From Methylopila sp. M107 (GTDB lineage: Bacteria; Pseudomonadota; Alphaproteobacteria; Rhizobiales; Methylopilaceae), in assembly GCF_000384475.1 (NCBI RefSeq), contig NZ_ARWB01000001.1:1344176-1408175 (forward strand): a stretch of 64,000 nucleotides of DNA, given 5' to 3'. The translations under genes were made by a program, and so were the position numbers. Of the stretch, positions 53,183 through 61,970 are shown one piece after another. Within the stretch, counting starts at the first letter, position 1. Each line of letters starts with the position of its first letter. The notes under the pieces are model-generated. The model saw only the letters and a program-made list of their open reading frames with translations. It did no database searches and was not told where the DNA came from.

Positions 53183-53770
53183 ATGTTTTATTCCGACGAA
53201 CGCCTCGGCCTCTTCATCGACGGCGCCAACCTTTACGCGACCGCCCGCGGCTGCAGCTTCGACATCGATTTCCGCCGCCTGCTGCGTGAGTTCCAGAGCC
53301 GCGGCTACCTGATCCGCGCCTATTACTACACCGCGCTCGCCGAGGACCTCGAGGTCTCGACCATCCGCCCGCTGATCGATTGGCTCGACTACAACGGCTA
53401 CACGGTCGTGACCAAGCCGACCAAGGAGTTCACCGACAGCCAGGGCCGTCGCAAGATCAAGGGCAATCTCGACATCGAGCTCGCGATCGACGCGCTGGAG
53501 CTCGCCGAGAAGCTCGACCATATGGTGCTGTTCTCCGGCGACGGCGATTTCACGCCGCTGGTCGCCGCCATGCAGCGCCGGGGCGTGCGGGTGACCGTCG
53601 TCTCGACCGTCACGACCCAGCCCGCGATGATCGCCGACGACCTGCGTCGCAGGGCGGACCACTTCCTCGACCTCGCGGACCTCTCCTCCAAGATCGGCCG
53701 CGACCCGTCCGAGCGCATCGCCCGCGAGGCGCGCCGCGCGGCGGCTGTGGACACGACGCCGGAGCCGTAA
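53183..53770 (+). CDS. NYN-domain (LabA-like) protein
   Basis: 195 residues of the LabA/DUF88 NYN family, PIN-like nucleases: RLGLFIDGANLYATARG at the start (first Asp), FSGDGDFTPLVAAMQRRGVRVTVVS in the middle and NLDIELAIDALELAEKLD in between; these supply the conserved metal-binding aspartates. It likely acts on RNA, but the target is unknown. It is divergent from rpoZ and eight bp before the uracil-DNA glycosylase gene. Confidence 0.9.
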   Translation: MFYSDERLGLFIDGANLYATARGCSFDIDFRRLLREFQSRGYLIRAYYYTALAEDLEVSTIRPLIDWLDYNGYTVVTKPTKEFTDSQGRRKIKGNLDIELAIDALELAEKLDHMVLFSGDGDFTPLVAAMQRRGVRVTVVSTVTTQPAMIADDLRRRADHFLDLADLSSKIGRDPSERIAREARRAAAVDTTPEP

Positions 53771-53778
53771 GCCGGAAC

Positions 53779-54426
53779 ATGCCGGCCATCGAGCCCGCCG
53801 CCCCGCCGCCCGATTGCCCGGCCTGTCCGCGCCTCGCGGCCTTCCGCGAGGAGAACCGCGCCAAGTGGCCCGACTGGCACAATGCGCCCGTCCCCTCCTT
53901 CGGCACGGCGGGCGCAAGACTGCTGATCGTGGGGCTCGCGCCCGGCATGCACGGGGCGAACCGCACGGGCCGCCCCTTCACCGGCGACTGGGCCGGCGAC
54001 CTGCTCTACGCCACGCTGCTGAAGTTCGGCTTCGCCCACGGCGTCTATGACGAACGGCCGGATGACGGGCTGACGCTGGTCGGCGCGCGCATCACCAACG
54101 CGGTGCGCTGCCTGCCGCCGCAGAACAAGCCGGAAACCGCCGAGATCGCGACCTGCCGCCCCTATCTCGCGAGCGAGATCGCAGCGCTCGACGACGGCGC
54201 GGCGATCGTCGCGCTCGGGCGGATCGCGCATGACAGCCTGTGCCGCACTCTTGCCGTGAAGCTCAAGGCGGCGCCCTTCGGCCACGGCGCGGAGCACGAA
54301 CTCGGCCGCATCCGCCTCTTCGACAGCTATCACTGCTCCCGCTACAACACGAACACCGGCGTGCTGACGACCGAGATGTTCGAGAGCGTGTTCGCGCGGG
54401 TGCGGGAGCATGTCGACGGCGATTGA
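53779..54426 (+). CDS. Uracil-DNA glycosylase, family 5 (UDGb-like)
   Basis: 215 residues; removes uracil and other deaminated bases from DNA. The signature GLAPGMHGANRTGRPFTGDWAGDLLY (motif 1) and HCSRYNTNTG (motif 2) match family 5. CPACPRL near the N-terminus together with downstream cysteines (RCLPPQ, TCRPYL) fits the [4Fe-4S] cluster of the family. The start ATG is eight bp after the NYN-domain gene, so the two are probably co-transcribed. Confidence 0.9.
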   Translation: MPAIEPAAPPPDCPACPRLAAFREENRAKWPDWHNAPVPSFGTAGARLLIVGLAPGMHGANRTGRPFTGDWAGDLLYATLLKFGFAHGVYDERPDDGLTLVGARITNAVRCLPPQNKPETAEIATCRPYLASEIAALDDGAAIVALGRIAHDSLCRTLAVKLKAAPFGHGAEHELGRIRLFDSYHCSRYNTNTGVLTTEMFESVFARVREHVDGD

Positions 54427-54446
54427 ACCGACGGAGCGCCAAGCCG

Positions 54447-54674
54447 ATGAATGATGAGGAGGCGCAGAAGCTGGTCGCGAACGAGCGAGCCAAACTGACA
54501 GCGACCTACCTCAATTCGATCGCGGCCGGACTGTTGATCATCGGCGTCGTCGGGCCGATTTTCAGCTTCATGTTCGCTGGGCAGACGACCAGACCATCTG
54601 TCGCCGTGCTCGGATTGGGCATCGTCATTTGTCAGATGGCGAGTGGAAGCCTACATCTGTTGGAGGGCGCTTAA
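54447..54674 (+). CDS. Small membrane protein, hypothetical (75 residues)
   Basis: A short open frame starting MNDEEAQKLVANERAKLTA, with two hydrophobic stretches (LNSIAAGLLIIGVVGPIFSFMF and VAVLGLGIVICQMASGSLHLL) that look like a helical hairpin. Only 20 bp separate it from the glycosylase stop, and the next tiny membrane frame starts 4 bp after its stop, so a small operon is likely. No family recognised. Confidence 0.6.
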   Translation: MNDEEAQKLVANERAKLTATYLNSIAAGLLIIGVVGPIFSFMFAGQTTRPSVAVLGLGIVICQMASGSLHLLEGA

Positions 54675-54677
54675 GCC

Positions 54678-54779
54678 ATGACTGGCGCGGAATACCTGAC
54701 GCTGATCAGTTTCGCTTCGGGCAGCACGCTGCTCTTCGGAGCGGTCGTCTATTATTTGACACGACCCTCATCTCACTGA
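54678..54779 (+). CDS. Very small membrane protein, hypothetical (33 residues)
   Basis: ATG at 54678, three bases after the stop of the preceding 75-residue frame, ending at a TGA at 54777-54779. The product is nearly all one hydrophobic helix, from LTLISFASGST to GAVVYYLTR. It would be coupled with the upstream frame. It is short enough to arise by chance, so evidence rests on the tight spacing and hydrophobicity. Confidence 0.45.
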   Translation: MTGAEYLTLISFASGSTLLFGAVVYYLTRPSSH

Positions 54780-54809
54780 GGGGCCCCCGTCGTCGACCGG
54801 TCCGATTGT

Positions 54810-55628
54810 TCAGGCGTCGAGTTCGGCGGCCGTGAACTCGGCAATCGCCAGATCGAGCTCAGGCGCCTCGCCGTCCTCGACCATCCAGACCGCCGACAGC
54901 GCAGACCACGCCAAAATCCAGCTGAGCAACCGGCGCGGCTCCATGCCGGTCGCCTCACTGACGATCTCGACCCGCCGCCGCATCCGCCCCGGCGCGAGCG
55001 CCGTCTCGTGGTCGGGATTGCAGAACAGGTTCGCGTAGTCGAAACCGCGCTCGCCGATCAGCCCCTTGGGGTCGATCGCGAGCCATCCGCGCGCGCCGAA
55101 ATCCAGGACGTTGCCGTGGTGGATGTCGCCATGGAGCGCCACGACGTCCTGCGGCTCGTCGAGCAGTTTTCGCGCGGCGGCGGCGCATCGCGCGAGCAGT
55201 CCGCCGTGGCGTTCGGCGGCCGGAAACAGACTTGCGAACCAGCGATCGAGCGGGACCAGCCCTGCCGGCGGCGCGCCTCTTGGCACGTGGAGCGCGGCGA
55301 CGGCGCGGCACAGCATGCGGGTCGCCTCGTCGTCTTCGCCGTCGCGCGCCATCTCGGCGAGCGAGCCGGAGCCCGTGGCCCGCTCCAGCAGGATGGCGTT
55401 CCCTTCCTGCTCCAGGACGCGCGCCGCGCCCTGCCCGTCCCACCACGCCATGAGCGCCGCGCCCGCCTGCTCCTCGGGCTCGGCCGCGACCTTGAGCATG
55501 GCGAGTTCGCCGTCACCCGTGCGAACCGGCAGCAGGCGGCCAGAACGGGTGCGGATCGGGACGCCGTCCGGCGTCAGGCGCCAGAGAGCCGCCCAATGGG
55601 CGATGGACGAGGGCGGCTCGCCGCTCAT
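54810..55628 (-). CDS. APH(6)-like aminoglycoside phosphotransferase
   Basis: 272 residues of the streptomycin 6-phosphotransferase-like kinase family: the catalytic loop [15 protein letters not shown] with the catalytic Asp, [19 protein letters not shown] in place of the metal-binding motif, and a nucleotide-binding N-lobe ([13 protein letters not shown]). It could phosphorylate streptomycin or an endogenous hydroxylated molecule. It overlaps the smpB end by four nt (55625-55628), so the two share a transcript. Confidence 0.85.
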   Translation of the reverse strand: MSGEPPSSIAHWAALWRLTPDGVPIRTRSGRLLPVRTGDGELAMLKVAAEPEEQAGAALMAWWDGQGAARVLEQEGNAILLERATGSGSLAEMARDGEDDEATRMLCRAVAALHVPRGAPPAGLVPLDRWFASLFPAAERHGGLLARCAAAARKLLDEPQDVVALHGDIHHGNVLDFGARGWLAIDPKGLIGERGFDYANLFCNPDHETALAPGRMRRRVEIVSEATGMEPRRLLSWILAWSALSAVWMVEDGEAPELDLAIAEFTAAELDA

Positions 55629-56101
55629 CCCCGGTCGCGCATGATCCGCGCCTTGTCGCGGTTCCAGCTCTTTTCTTTGTCGGCCTGGCGCTTGTCGTGG
55701 AGCTGCTTGCCGCGCGCGAGCGCGATCTCGATCTTGGCGCGGCCGCGATCGTCGAAATAGATCTTGAGCGGCACCACCGTCATGCCCTCGCGTGTCACGG
55801 CGCCGCTCAGCTTATTGATTTGTGATTTGTGCAGAAGGAGTTTGCGCGGTCGCCTCACCTCATGGTTGAAGCGGTTCGCCTGCAGATATTCGGGAATGTA
55901 CGAGTTGTAGAGAAACAGCTCGCCCCGGTACTCGGCCGCGTAGGACTCGCCGATCGTCGCCTTGCCGGCGCGCAGCGACTTCACCTCGGTGCCGACGAGC
56001 GCGACGCCGGCCTCGAAGGTCTCGCCGATCTCGTAATTGTGGCGCGCCTTGCGGTTGTCCGCGACGATCTTGTAGCGCGGATTGGGGGCTTTTGCGTTCA
56101 T
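55625..56101 (-). CDS. smpB: SsrA-binding protein
   Basis: 158 residues; binds tmRNA and delivers it to stalled ribosomes. Sequence has the family marks: [60 protein letters not shown], and a basic C-terminal tail ([23 protein letters not shown]). Follows dapA in the same direction after 17 bp, the standard alphaproteobacterial pair. Confidence 0.97.
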   Translation of the reverse strand: MNAKAPNPRYKIVADNRKARHNYEIGETFEAGVALVGTEVKSLRAGKATIGESYAAEYRGELFLYNSYIPEYLQANRFNHEVRRPRKLLLHKSQINKLSGAVTREGMTVVPLKIYFDDRGRAKIEIALARGKQLHDKRQADKEKSWNRDKARIMRDRG

Positions 56102-56118
56102 CCGACTTACTTAAGCGT

Positions 56119-57039
56119 TCAACCGCGCGCCGCCACCATGATGCGCGCGTCGTCCTGCAGCAGGCCGGCGTGCAGCATCGCAGCCTTCACCTTGGCGCGG
56201 CCGGCCTCGGTCACCGGCACCATAGGCAGCCGCATCTCCTCTCCGACGCGCCCGAGCAGCGCGAGCGCGACCTTGGCGGGACCCGGATTGGTCTCGCAGA
56301 ACAGGTCGGTGTGCAGCGGGAACAGCCGGTCCTGATAGGCGAGCGCCGTCGTGTAGTCGCCGGCGAGGCACGCCTCCTGAAAGGCCGCGCACAGCGCCGG
56401 CGCGACGTTCGAGGCGACCGAGATGCAGCCATGGCCGCCATGGGCCATGAAGCCGATCGCGGTCGCGTCTTCGCCCGAGAGCTGGATGAACTCCGGGCCC
56501 ATCTTGGCGCGCTGGGCGCTGACGCGCGCGACGTTCGCGGTCGCGTCCTTGACGCCGACGATGTTCTTGATCTCGAACAGGCGCGCCATCGTGTCGGTGG
56601 TCATGTCGATCACCGAGCGGCCCGGAATGTTGTAGATCACGATCGGAAGGCCGGTCGCTTCCGCGATCGCCTTGTAGTGGGCGTAAAGGCCGTCCTGGCT
56701 CGGCTTGTTGTAATAGGGCGTGACGACCAGCAGGCCGTCGGCGCCGTCCTTCTCGGCCTGCTGCGCGAGGCCGATCGCCTCCGAGGTCGAGTTCGAACCG
56801 GCCCCGGCGATCACGGGCCGGCGGCCGCGCGCCTCCTCCACGCACCAGCGCACGACGCTGTGGTGCTCGTCATGGGAGAGCGTCGGGCTCTCGCCCGTGG
56901 TCCCAACCGGCACCAGGCCGTGGGTGCCCTCGTTGATCTGCCAGTCGACCAGCTGGCGGAACGCGCCCTCGTCGAGCGCGCCGCCCTTGAAGGGGGTGAC
57001 GAGCGCCGTGATGGATCCTCGGAACATCGGCTGGGTCAT
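56119..57039 (-). CDS. dapA: 4-hydroxy-tetrahydrodipicolinate synthase
   Basis: 306 residues; condenses pyruvate with aspartate semialdehyde in lysine/diaminopimelate synthesis. Motifs: [30 protein letters not shown], and the Schiff-base lysine in GVKDATAN, with [11 protein letters not shown]. The start is the ATG at 57039, with four codons before the alternative FRGS start. Divergent from the lytic transglycosylase gene. Confidence 0.96.
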   Translation of the reverse strand: MTQPMFRGSITALVTPFKGGALDEGAFRQLVDWQINEGTHGLVPVGTTGESPTLSHDEHHSVVRWCVEEARGRRPVIAGAGSNSTSEAIGLAQQAEKDGADGLLVVTPYYNKPSQDGLYAHYKAIAEATGLPIVIYNIPGRSVIDMTTDTMARLFEIKNIVGVKDATANVARVSAQRAKMGPEFIQLSGEDATAIGFMAHGGHGCISVASNVAPALCAAFQEACLAGDYTTALAYQDRLFPLHTDLFCETNPGPAKVALALLGRVGEEMRLPMVPVTEAGRAKVKAAMLHAGLLQDDARIMVAARG

Positions 57040-57300
57040 GGCGTGGCTCGAAAAACACTGTTGGCGCGAGAAATGCCGCGCGATGCAATTCTTGGCTGGC
57101 ATCGGGGCGCGGCGCCTCCCCGGCGCCACGTTCGGCCGACCTTGATAGCCGCGTGCGGGCCGGAACGAAAGCCCGCCGTCGGTCGGGCCAGCTACCGCCT
57201 TGGCTCGGTTAGCGTTTCGTAAAGATCATGCGGCGAAACTGAGGCTTCTTTCCCCCAGTCGTCCGGTTTTTCGCCGGGCCCGCAGCCGAAGCCGAGAGCC

Positions 57301-59415
57301 ATGCGTTCATTGAGCTTTCTCCTTCGCGGCGTCGCAGCCGCCGTCCTGTGCGCCGCAAGCGGCGCCGCGAACGCATTGGACTCCGACGCAGCCGCGGACC
57401 CCTATTCGGCCGAGACCATGCAGCAGGCCGAGATGGTTCTGGCCTACGACATGACGTCGACAGGCGCGATCTCGACCACCTCCCGCGCGCCGAACCCCGC
57501 GGCCGCCAGTTCCGACGTGGTCCAGATTCGCGGCGCTATCGCGGCGTTCCAACGCGGCGACACATCGGGCGCGCTCGCCATCCGCGCGTCGGTCTCGGAT
57601 GCCGGCGCCGTCGCGCTGATCGACTGGCTCGCCATTCGGCTGGCCTCGCGCCAGTGCGGTTTTTCGCGCATCGACGCCTTTTACCGCGCGCATCCGGATT
57701 GGCCGATGGCCAGCATGGTGCGGCGCCGCGCCGAGGAAGCGCTCTGGCTCGAAAACGTCCAGCCGTCGACCGTGCGGAGCTTCTTCGCCGCGCATGGCAA
57801 GCCCGAGCGCGGCGAGGGCAAGCTCGCGCTCGCCCGCGCGCTGTTCGCGACCGGCGACAAGGCGCAAGGTGCCGCCGTCGCGCGCGACGCATGGCGTCAT
57901 GAGGAACTCGGGGGGGCGCTCGAAGCCCAGGCGCTCTCCGCCTTCGGCGCGAACTTCTCCGCCGCCGACCACCGCGCCCGCGCGGAAGCCCGTTTCCTTG
58001 ACGACGAGGTCGACGCCGGCATGCGCGCGGCGGGCCGCGCCGGCGGGTCCTATCTCGCCGTCGCGAAAGCCCGCGCCGCCGTCATCCGCAAGCTGCCGAG
58101 CGCGTCGGGGCTGATCGCGGCGGTGCCGGGCTCGGCGCAGTCGGATCCCGGCTATCTTTTCACGGTCGCCAAGTTCAGCCGGCGCGCCGACCGGCCCAAG
58201 GAAGCCGCGGCGGCGCTGTCCAGGGCGCCGCGCGGCGGCGCGGCGCTGGTCAATCCGGACGCATGGTCGGTCGAACGGCGCGTCGTCGCACGAGACCTGC
58301 TCGACAAGGGCGACGCGCGCGGCGCGTACAATGTGCTGGCCCGTGACGAGCCGACCTCGGACGAGGACAAGATCGACTCGGACATGCTTGCCGGCTTCAT
58401 CGCGCTCCGCGCCCTCGGCGACGCCAAGACGGCCTACAAGCACTTCGCGGCCGTCCACCGCGAGGCCACGATTCCCGGCACGACCTCGCGCGCGCTCTAC
58501 TGGCAGGGCCGTGCGCTCGAGGCGATGGGCGAGCAGGGCGCGGCGCGCTCGGCCTATGAGAAGGCCGCCCGCTACGTCACGAGCTATTACGGCCAGATTT
58601 CGCGGGCGCGGCTCGGGCTGCAGGACCTGCCGATCCGCTCCCTGCCCTCGCCGACCGCGACGGATCGCGCGACGTTCAACTCGCGGCTCGCCGTGCGCGC
58701 CATCGACCTGCTCTACCGCGCGGGCGAAAAGGAACTCGCGATGCCGCTGGCGGGCGCGCTCGCTGAAGATCTGAAGAGCCCGGGCGAAGTGACCCTGCTC
58801 GGCGCTCTGACGCAGAAGTACAAGGACCCGCGCGCCACGCTGGTGGTCGGCAAGGCCGGCCTCAAGAACGGCTTCGCGACCGATGCGCTGGCTTATCCGA
58901 CCACGGGCATTCCGAACTTCCAGACCGTCGGCCTGTCGATCGAAAAGCCGGTCGTACACGCCATCGCGCGGCAGGAAAGCGCGTTCGACTCGAAGGCGGT
59001 GAGCCACGCCAATGCGCGCGGCCTGCTGCAGATGTTGCCCGCGACCGCGGCCAAGACCGCGAAGAACGCCGGCGTATCTTTCGACGCCCGCCGCCTCACG
59101 ACAGACGCCGCGTTCAACGCGCAGCTCGGCGCGGCCCATCTCGGCGAGCTCTCGAAGCGGTTCGACGGCTCCTACGTCATGGTGTTCGCCGCTTACAACG
59201 CCGGCACGAGCCGCGTCGTCGAATGGGTCCAGCGCTACGGCGATCCGCGTCGGCCGGACGTCGATCCGGTCGACTGGGTCGAGCGGATTCCCTTCGCCGA
59301 GACCCGCCATTACGTTCAGCGCGTGATGGAGAACACGCAGGTCTACCGCACCCGCCTCAACGGCCGCACGCTGCTGCTGATCCAGCGCGACATGGCCAAG
59401 GGCGCCGGGCAATGA
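57301..59415 (+). CDS. Soluble lytic murein transglycosylase
   Basis: 704 residues, periplasmic Slt70-like enzyme that cleaves peptidoglycan glycan chains to 1,6-anhydromuropeptides. Signal peptide LLRGVAAAVLCAASGAANA, then an all-helical U-shaped domain of TPR-like repeats (about 70-520) and the C-terminal SLT catalytic domain with ARQESAFDSKAVSHANARGLLQMLP, whose Glu559 is the catalytic acid, and VFAAYNAGTSRVVEW. Convergent with nothing nearby; it is the divergent partner of dapA. Confidence 0.93.
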   Translation: MRSLSFLLRGVAAAVLCAASGAANALDSDAAADPYSAETMQQAEMVLAYDMTSTGAISTTSRAPNPAAASSDVVQIRGAIAAFQRGDTSGALAIRASVSDAGAVALIDWLAIRLASRQCGFSRIDAFYRAHPDWPMASMVRRRAEEALWLENVQPSTVRSFFAAHGKPERGEGKLALARALFATGDKAQGAAVARDAWRHEELGGALEAQALSAFGANFSAADHRARAEARFLDDEVDAGMRAAGRAGGSYLAVAKARAAVIRKLPSASGLIAAVPGSAQSDPGYLFTVAKFSRRADRPKEAAAALSRAPRGGAALVNPDAWSVERRVVARDLLDKGDARGAYNVLARDEPTSDEDKIDSDMLAGFIALRALGDAKTAYKHFAAVHREATIPGTTSRALYWQGRALEAMGEQGAARSAYEKAARYVTSYYGQISRARLGLQDLPIRSLPSPTATDRATFNSRLAVRAIDLLYRAGEKELAMPLAGALAEDLKSPGEVTLLGALTQKYKDPRATLVVGKAGLKNGFATDALAYPTTGIPNFQTVGLSIEKPVVHAIARQESAFDSKAVSHANARGLLQMLPATAAKTAKNAGVSFDARRLTTDAAFNAQLGAAHLGELSKRFDGSYVMVFAAYNAGTSRVVEWVQRYGDPRRPDVDPVDWVERIPFAETRHYVQRVMENTQVYRTRLNGRTLLLIQRDMAKGAGQ

Positions 59416-59503
59416 CGGGCGGCGGACGATAGGCGCGGCCGACGCCCCCCTCGCCAGGCCCGTCGACCGGCGGGCGCCCGTCGCCGACGGGCTGAGTCTT
59501 CAT

Positions 59504-60316
59504 GTGCGGGACTGGACGCCCGACGCTGTACGCGGCGGTCCCGTCGTCTGCCTGCCTGGCCTGTCGCGCACGCTGGAGGACTTCGTCCCCCTCGCCCGGC
59601 GCCTAAGCGCGGCCGGCCGGCGCGTGATCGCGATTTCGGCGCGCGGGCGCGGGCTGTCCGACCGCGACGCTGACCCGACCCGCTACCAGGTGAAGATCGA
59701 GGCCGAGGACGCCCTCGCCGTGCTCGACGACCTGGACATCGAGGCGGCGACGTGGGTGGGCACATCGCGCGGCGGTCTGCAGGCGATGATGATCGGCGCC
59801 TTGCGGCCGCAAGCCGTGCGGGCCGTCGTGCTGAACGACATCGGGCCCGAGATCGAACCGGACGGGCTGAAGCAGATCAGGCGCTCGCTTCAGGAGTCCT
59901 GGCGGCCGGCTTCATTCGCGGAGGCCGCGGATCGGCTGCGGCTGGCGAACGGCGCGCGCTTTCCCGCGCTCGGGCCGCAAGACTACGACGGCTGGGCGCG
60001 GCGCGCCTGGGTCGAGACGGAGGCCGGGTTCGAGCCCGCTTCCGATCCGGCGCTTGCGCGGATCTTCGACGGGGTCGATCTCGACCAGCCGATCCCGCCG
60101 CTCTGGGCGCTGTTCGATGCGCTGAAGGAGACGCCGCTGATGGTCGTCCGCGGCGAATTCTCGGACATTTTGAGCGAGCCGCAGCTCGCGCGCATCGTCG
60201 AGCGCCGGCCGGACGTCGCCGTCCATCGCGTCGCGGGCCAGGGCCATGCGCCGCTGCTCGACGACCGCCCCGCGATTGAGGCGATCGTCGGCTTTCTCGA
60301 CCAGGCGGGCGTCTGA
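59504..60316 (+). CDS. Alpha/beta hydrolase
   Basis: 270 residues with the hydrolase fold: VCLPGLSRTLEDFVPLARRL, SARGRGLSDRDADPTRYQ (oxyanion/HG region), the nucleophile elbow GTSRGGL (Ser), and HAPLLDDRPAI (His) near the C-terminus. Substrate unknown. The frame is open upstream of the GTG at 59504, with no ATG, and the family normally has one more beta strand (ADGLSLHV) before this point, so the true start may be upstream and non-canonical. Confidence 0.82.
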   Translation: MRDWTPDAVRGGPVVCLPGLSRTLEDFVPLARRLSAAGRRVIAISARGRGLSDRDADPTRYQVKIEAEDALAVLDDLDIEAATWVGTSRGGLQAMMIGALRPQAVRAVVLNDIGPEIEPDGLKQIRRSLQESWRPASFAEAADRLRLANGARFPALGPQDYDGWARRAWVETEAGFEPASDPALARIFDGVDLDQPIPPLWALFDALKETPLMVVRGEFSDILSEPQLARIVERRPDVAVHRVAGQGHAPLLDDRPAIEAIVGFLDQAGV

Positions 60317-60333
60317 CAGCCCGCAAGCTCAGA

Positions 60334-61671
60334 TCAGAACGACACCTGCGTCCGGAAGCCGAGCACCGTCGCGTTCTTGATGCGGCGGTCCGGATTGCTC
60401 GGGCGCGGATCGCCGCCGCCCGGACGGATCAGGTACTGCGCGAAGGGCTGCAAAGCGAGCCAGGGCGTGACCTGCGCCTTGTAGGTCGCCTCGAGCGCGA
60501 TCTCGGAGGAGCGCACCGGCGCGCCGGCAAGCCGGTCGGCCTTGCGCGCGTCGCCGCTGATCTTGGCGTAGGCGACGGCGACGCCGAAGATGTCCTCGGC
60601 GCGGCCCGGCACGAAGCCCTTCAGGTTGAGGCCGGCATCCAGATAGTAGTCGATCAGGTTGCGGTTCTCCTGCGGCGTCCAGACGGTGCGCGCGAACACG
60701 GAGACGCTCGATGTGTCCGGGCTCGGATCCTTCAGGTCGGCCGAACCGCCGCCTTCCCAGATCGTCTGGTCGATCATGCCGTAGACCGCATAATCGTTGC
60801 CGTGGGTGACGCCGGCGAAGCGCAGATCGTCGAACTTGTTCGCGGTGTTGAACCAAGCGCCGACCTTGATGACGCCCGGCTTCCCGAACAGGCCGTCGGT
60901 CTTGTAGGCGAGTTCGCCGATGCCGAAGACGCCCTCGTGCAGCGGGAAGTCGAGGTTGTGCGGGTTGACGTTGTGGCCCGCGGGATCGCCGTTGTAGATC
61001 GCGGCCTGCGCCGAGAAGGCGTCGTTGAACTGATAGGTCACGTGCACGCCCGGCGTTGGCACTGGATAGGCCGGGCCGCCGCTCGGCAGGACGGCGCCGT
61101 TGATGCCCGGCCAACCGAAGGCCGAGTTCACGAACAGGCCGGCCGTGTCGCTGGTGATGAACTCGCTGTCGGCGAGCAGCTGGCCGATCCGGATCGAGAA
61201 TCTGCCGTCGAACAGGGTCTGCTTGAAGTAGACCTCGCCGAGGCGATTTGCATGATCGGCCTCGACGCCCGAGACGGCCAGCAGGTTGCCGATATCATAG
61301 GTCGTCAGGCCGTGGCCGCGGATGATGTAGGCGCCGGCGTAGACCTCGCCGCCGGTCCAGCCGGCGAGCTTCTCGAGATCGAGCGTCAGGCCGAGCGACA
61401 GGAAGCCGGAATAGCCTTCGCCGCGCCGGAAGCCGCCCGAAAGGTTCGTCGATGCGTCGCCGGTGTATTCGGCTTCGAACTTCACGCCGCGCTCGTAGAG
61501 CTTGGTGCGCGCGCCGCCCCAGTCGCCCGTCAGCGCGTCGCGGGTCCAGAGATCGCCGGCGTAGTTGGGAGCCTCGTCCTCCTCGGCGCGCGCGGCCTGC
61601 GGCGCAACAAGCGCCGTGACGGCGGCGAAGAGCGCGAGCGCCGAGACGCCGCGTGTGATGCACCTGTTCAT
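60334..61671 (-). CDS. OprB-family outer-membrane porin
   Basis: 445 residues: signal peptide (ALALFAAVTALVAPQAARA, cleavage near 29), then the carbohydrate-selective porin fold with LWTRDALTGDWGGARTKLYERG, LSLGLTLDLEKLAGWTGGEVYAGAYIIRG and a terminal aromatic residue (LGFRTQVSF) typical of beta-barrel ends. The start ATG at 61671 is supported by a GGGGGA site. A near-consensus Zur box lies about 90 bp upstream, so zinc, not sugar, may be the controlling signal here. Confidence 0.9.
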   Translation of the reverse strand: MNRCITRGVSALALFAAVTALVAPQAARAEEDEAPNYAGDLWTRDALTGDWGGARTKLYERGVKFEAEYTGDASTNLSGGFRRGEGYSGFLSLGLTLDLEKLAGWTGGEVYAGAYIIRGHGLTTYDIGNLLAVSGVEADHANRLGEVYFKQTLFDGRFSIRIGQLLADSEFITSDTAGLFVNSAFGWPGINGAVLPSGGPAYPVPTPGVHVTYQFNDAFSAQAAIYNGDPAGHNVNPHNLDFPLHEGVFGIGELAYKTDGLFGKPGVIKVGAWFNTANKFDDLRFAGVTHGNDYAVYGMIDQTIWEGGGSADLKDPSPDTSSVSVFARTVWTPQENRNLIDYYLDAGLNLKGFVPGRAEDIFGVAVAYAKISGDARKADRLAGAPVRSSEIALEATYKAQVTPWLALQPFAQYLIRPGGGDPRPSNPDRRIKNATVLGFRTQVSF

Positions 61672-61747
61672 CTGAAGTCCCCCGATAGATCCCGCACCCG
61701 AACCGAACGCCCCGGCGATCGGTTCTCCGCGCACGCTACAAGCGACG

Positions 61748-61774
61748 CCATAATGTTACAATATAACATTATGG
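61748..61774 (-). promoter_or_regulatory. Zur-like operator upstream of OprB-type porin
   Basis: Perfect 11-bp inverted repeat CCATAATGTTA (61748-61758) and TAACATTATGG (61764-61774) around CAATA. The inner AATGTTACAATATAACATT differs by one base from the AATGTTATANTATAACATT pattern known for the zinc-uptake regulator Zur. It lies 77-103 bp upstream of the porin start. Confidence 0.7.
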
Positions 61775-61920
61775 AAAAACGCGAGTCGCGCGATGACGCG
61801 CTCGTGAAGAAACTACGTCATTTGACGAACGCCTAACAACGCTCGGAATTTGGAACACTTCCAGATGTGTCTTTCAGACAAATTCTAAGCTTGACGCTTC
61901 TTGCGACGTCTTGAACGAAA

Positions 61921-61947
61921 AAGGCCCCGGTCGATGACCGGGGCCTT
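61921..61947. terminator. Bidirectional terminator after Rhizobiales porin gene
   Basis: Perfect stem AAGGCCCCGGT (61921-61931) / ACCGGGGCCTT (61937-61947) with a five-base loop, followed by TTTT-rich sequence on both sides. On the minus strand it ends the porin transcript (stop at 61971). Confidence 0.85.
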
Positions 61948-61970
61948 CTTTTCGTTCGATCCTGGAAGGA

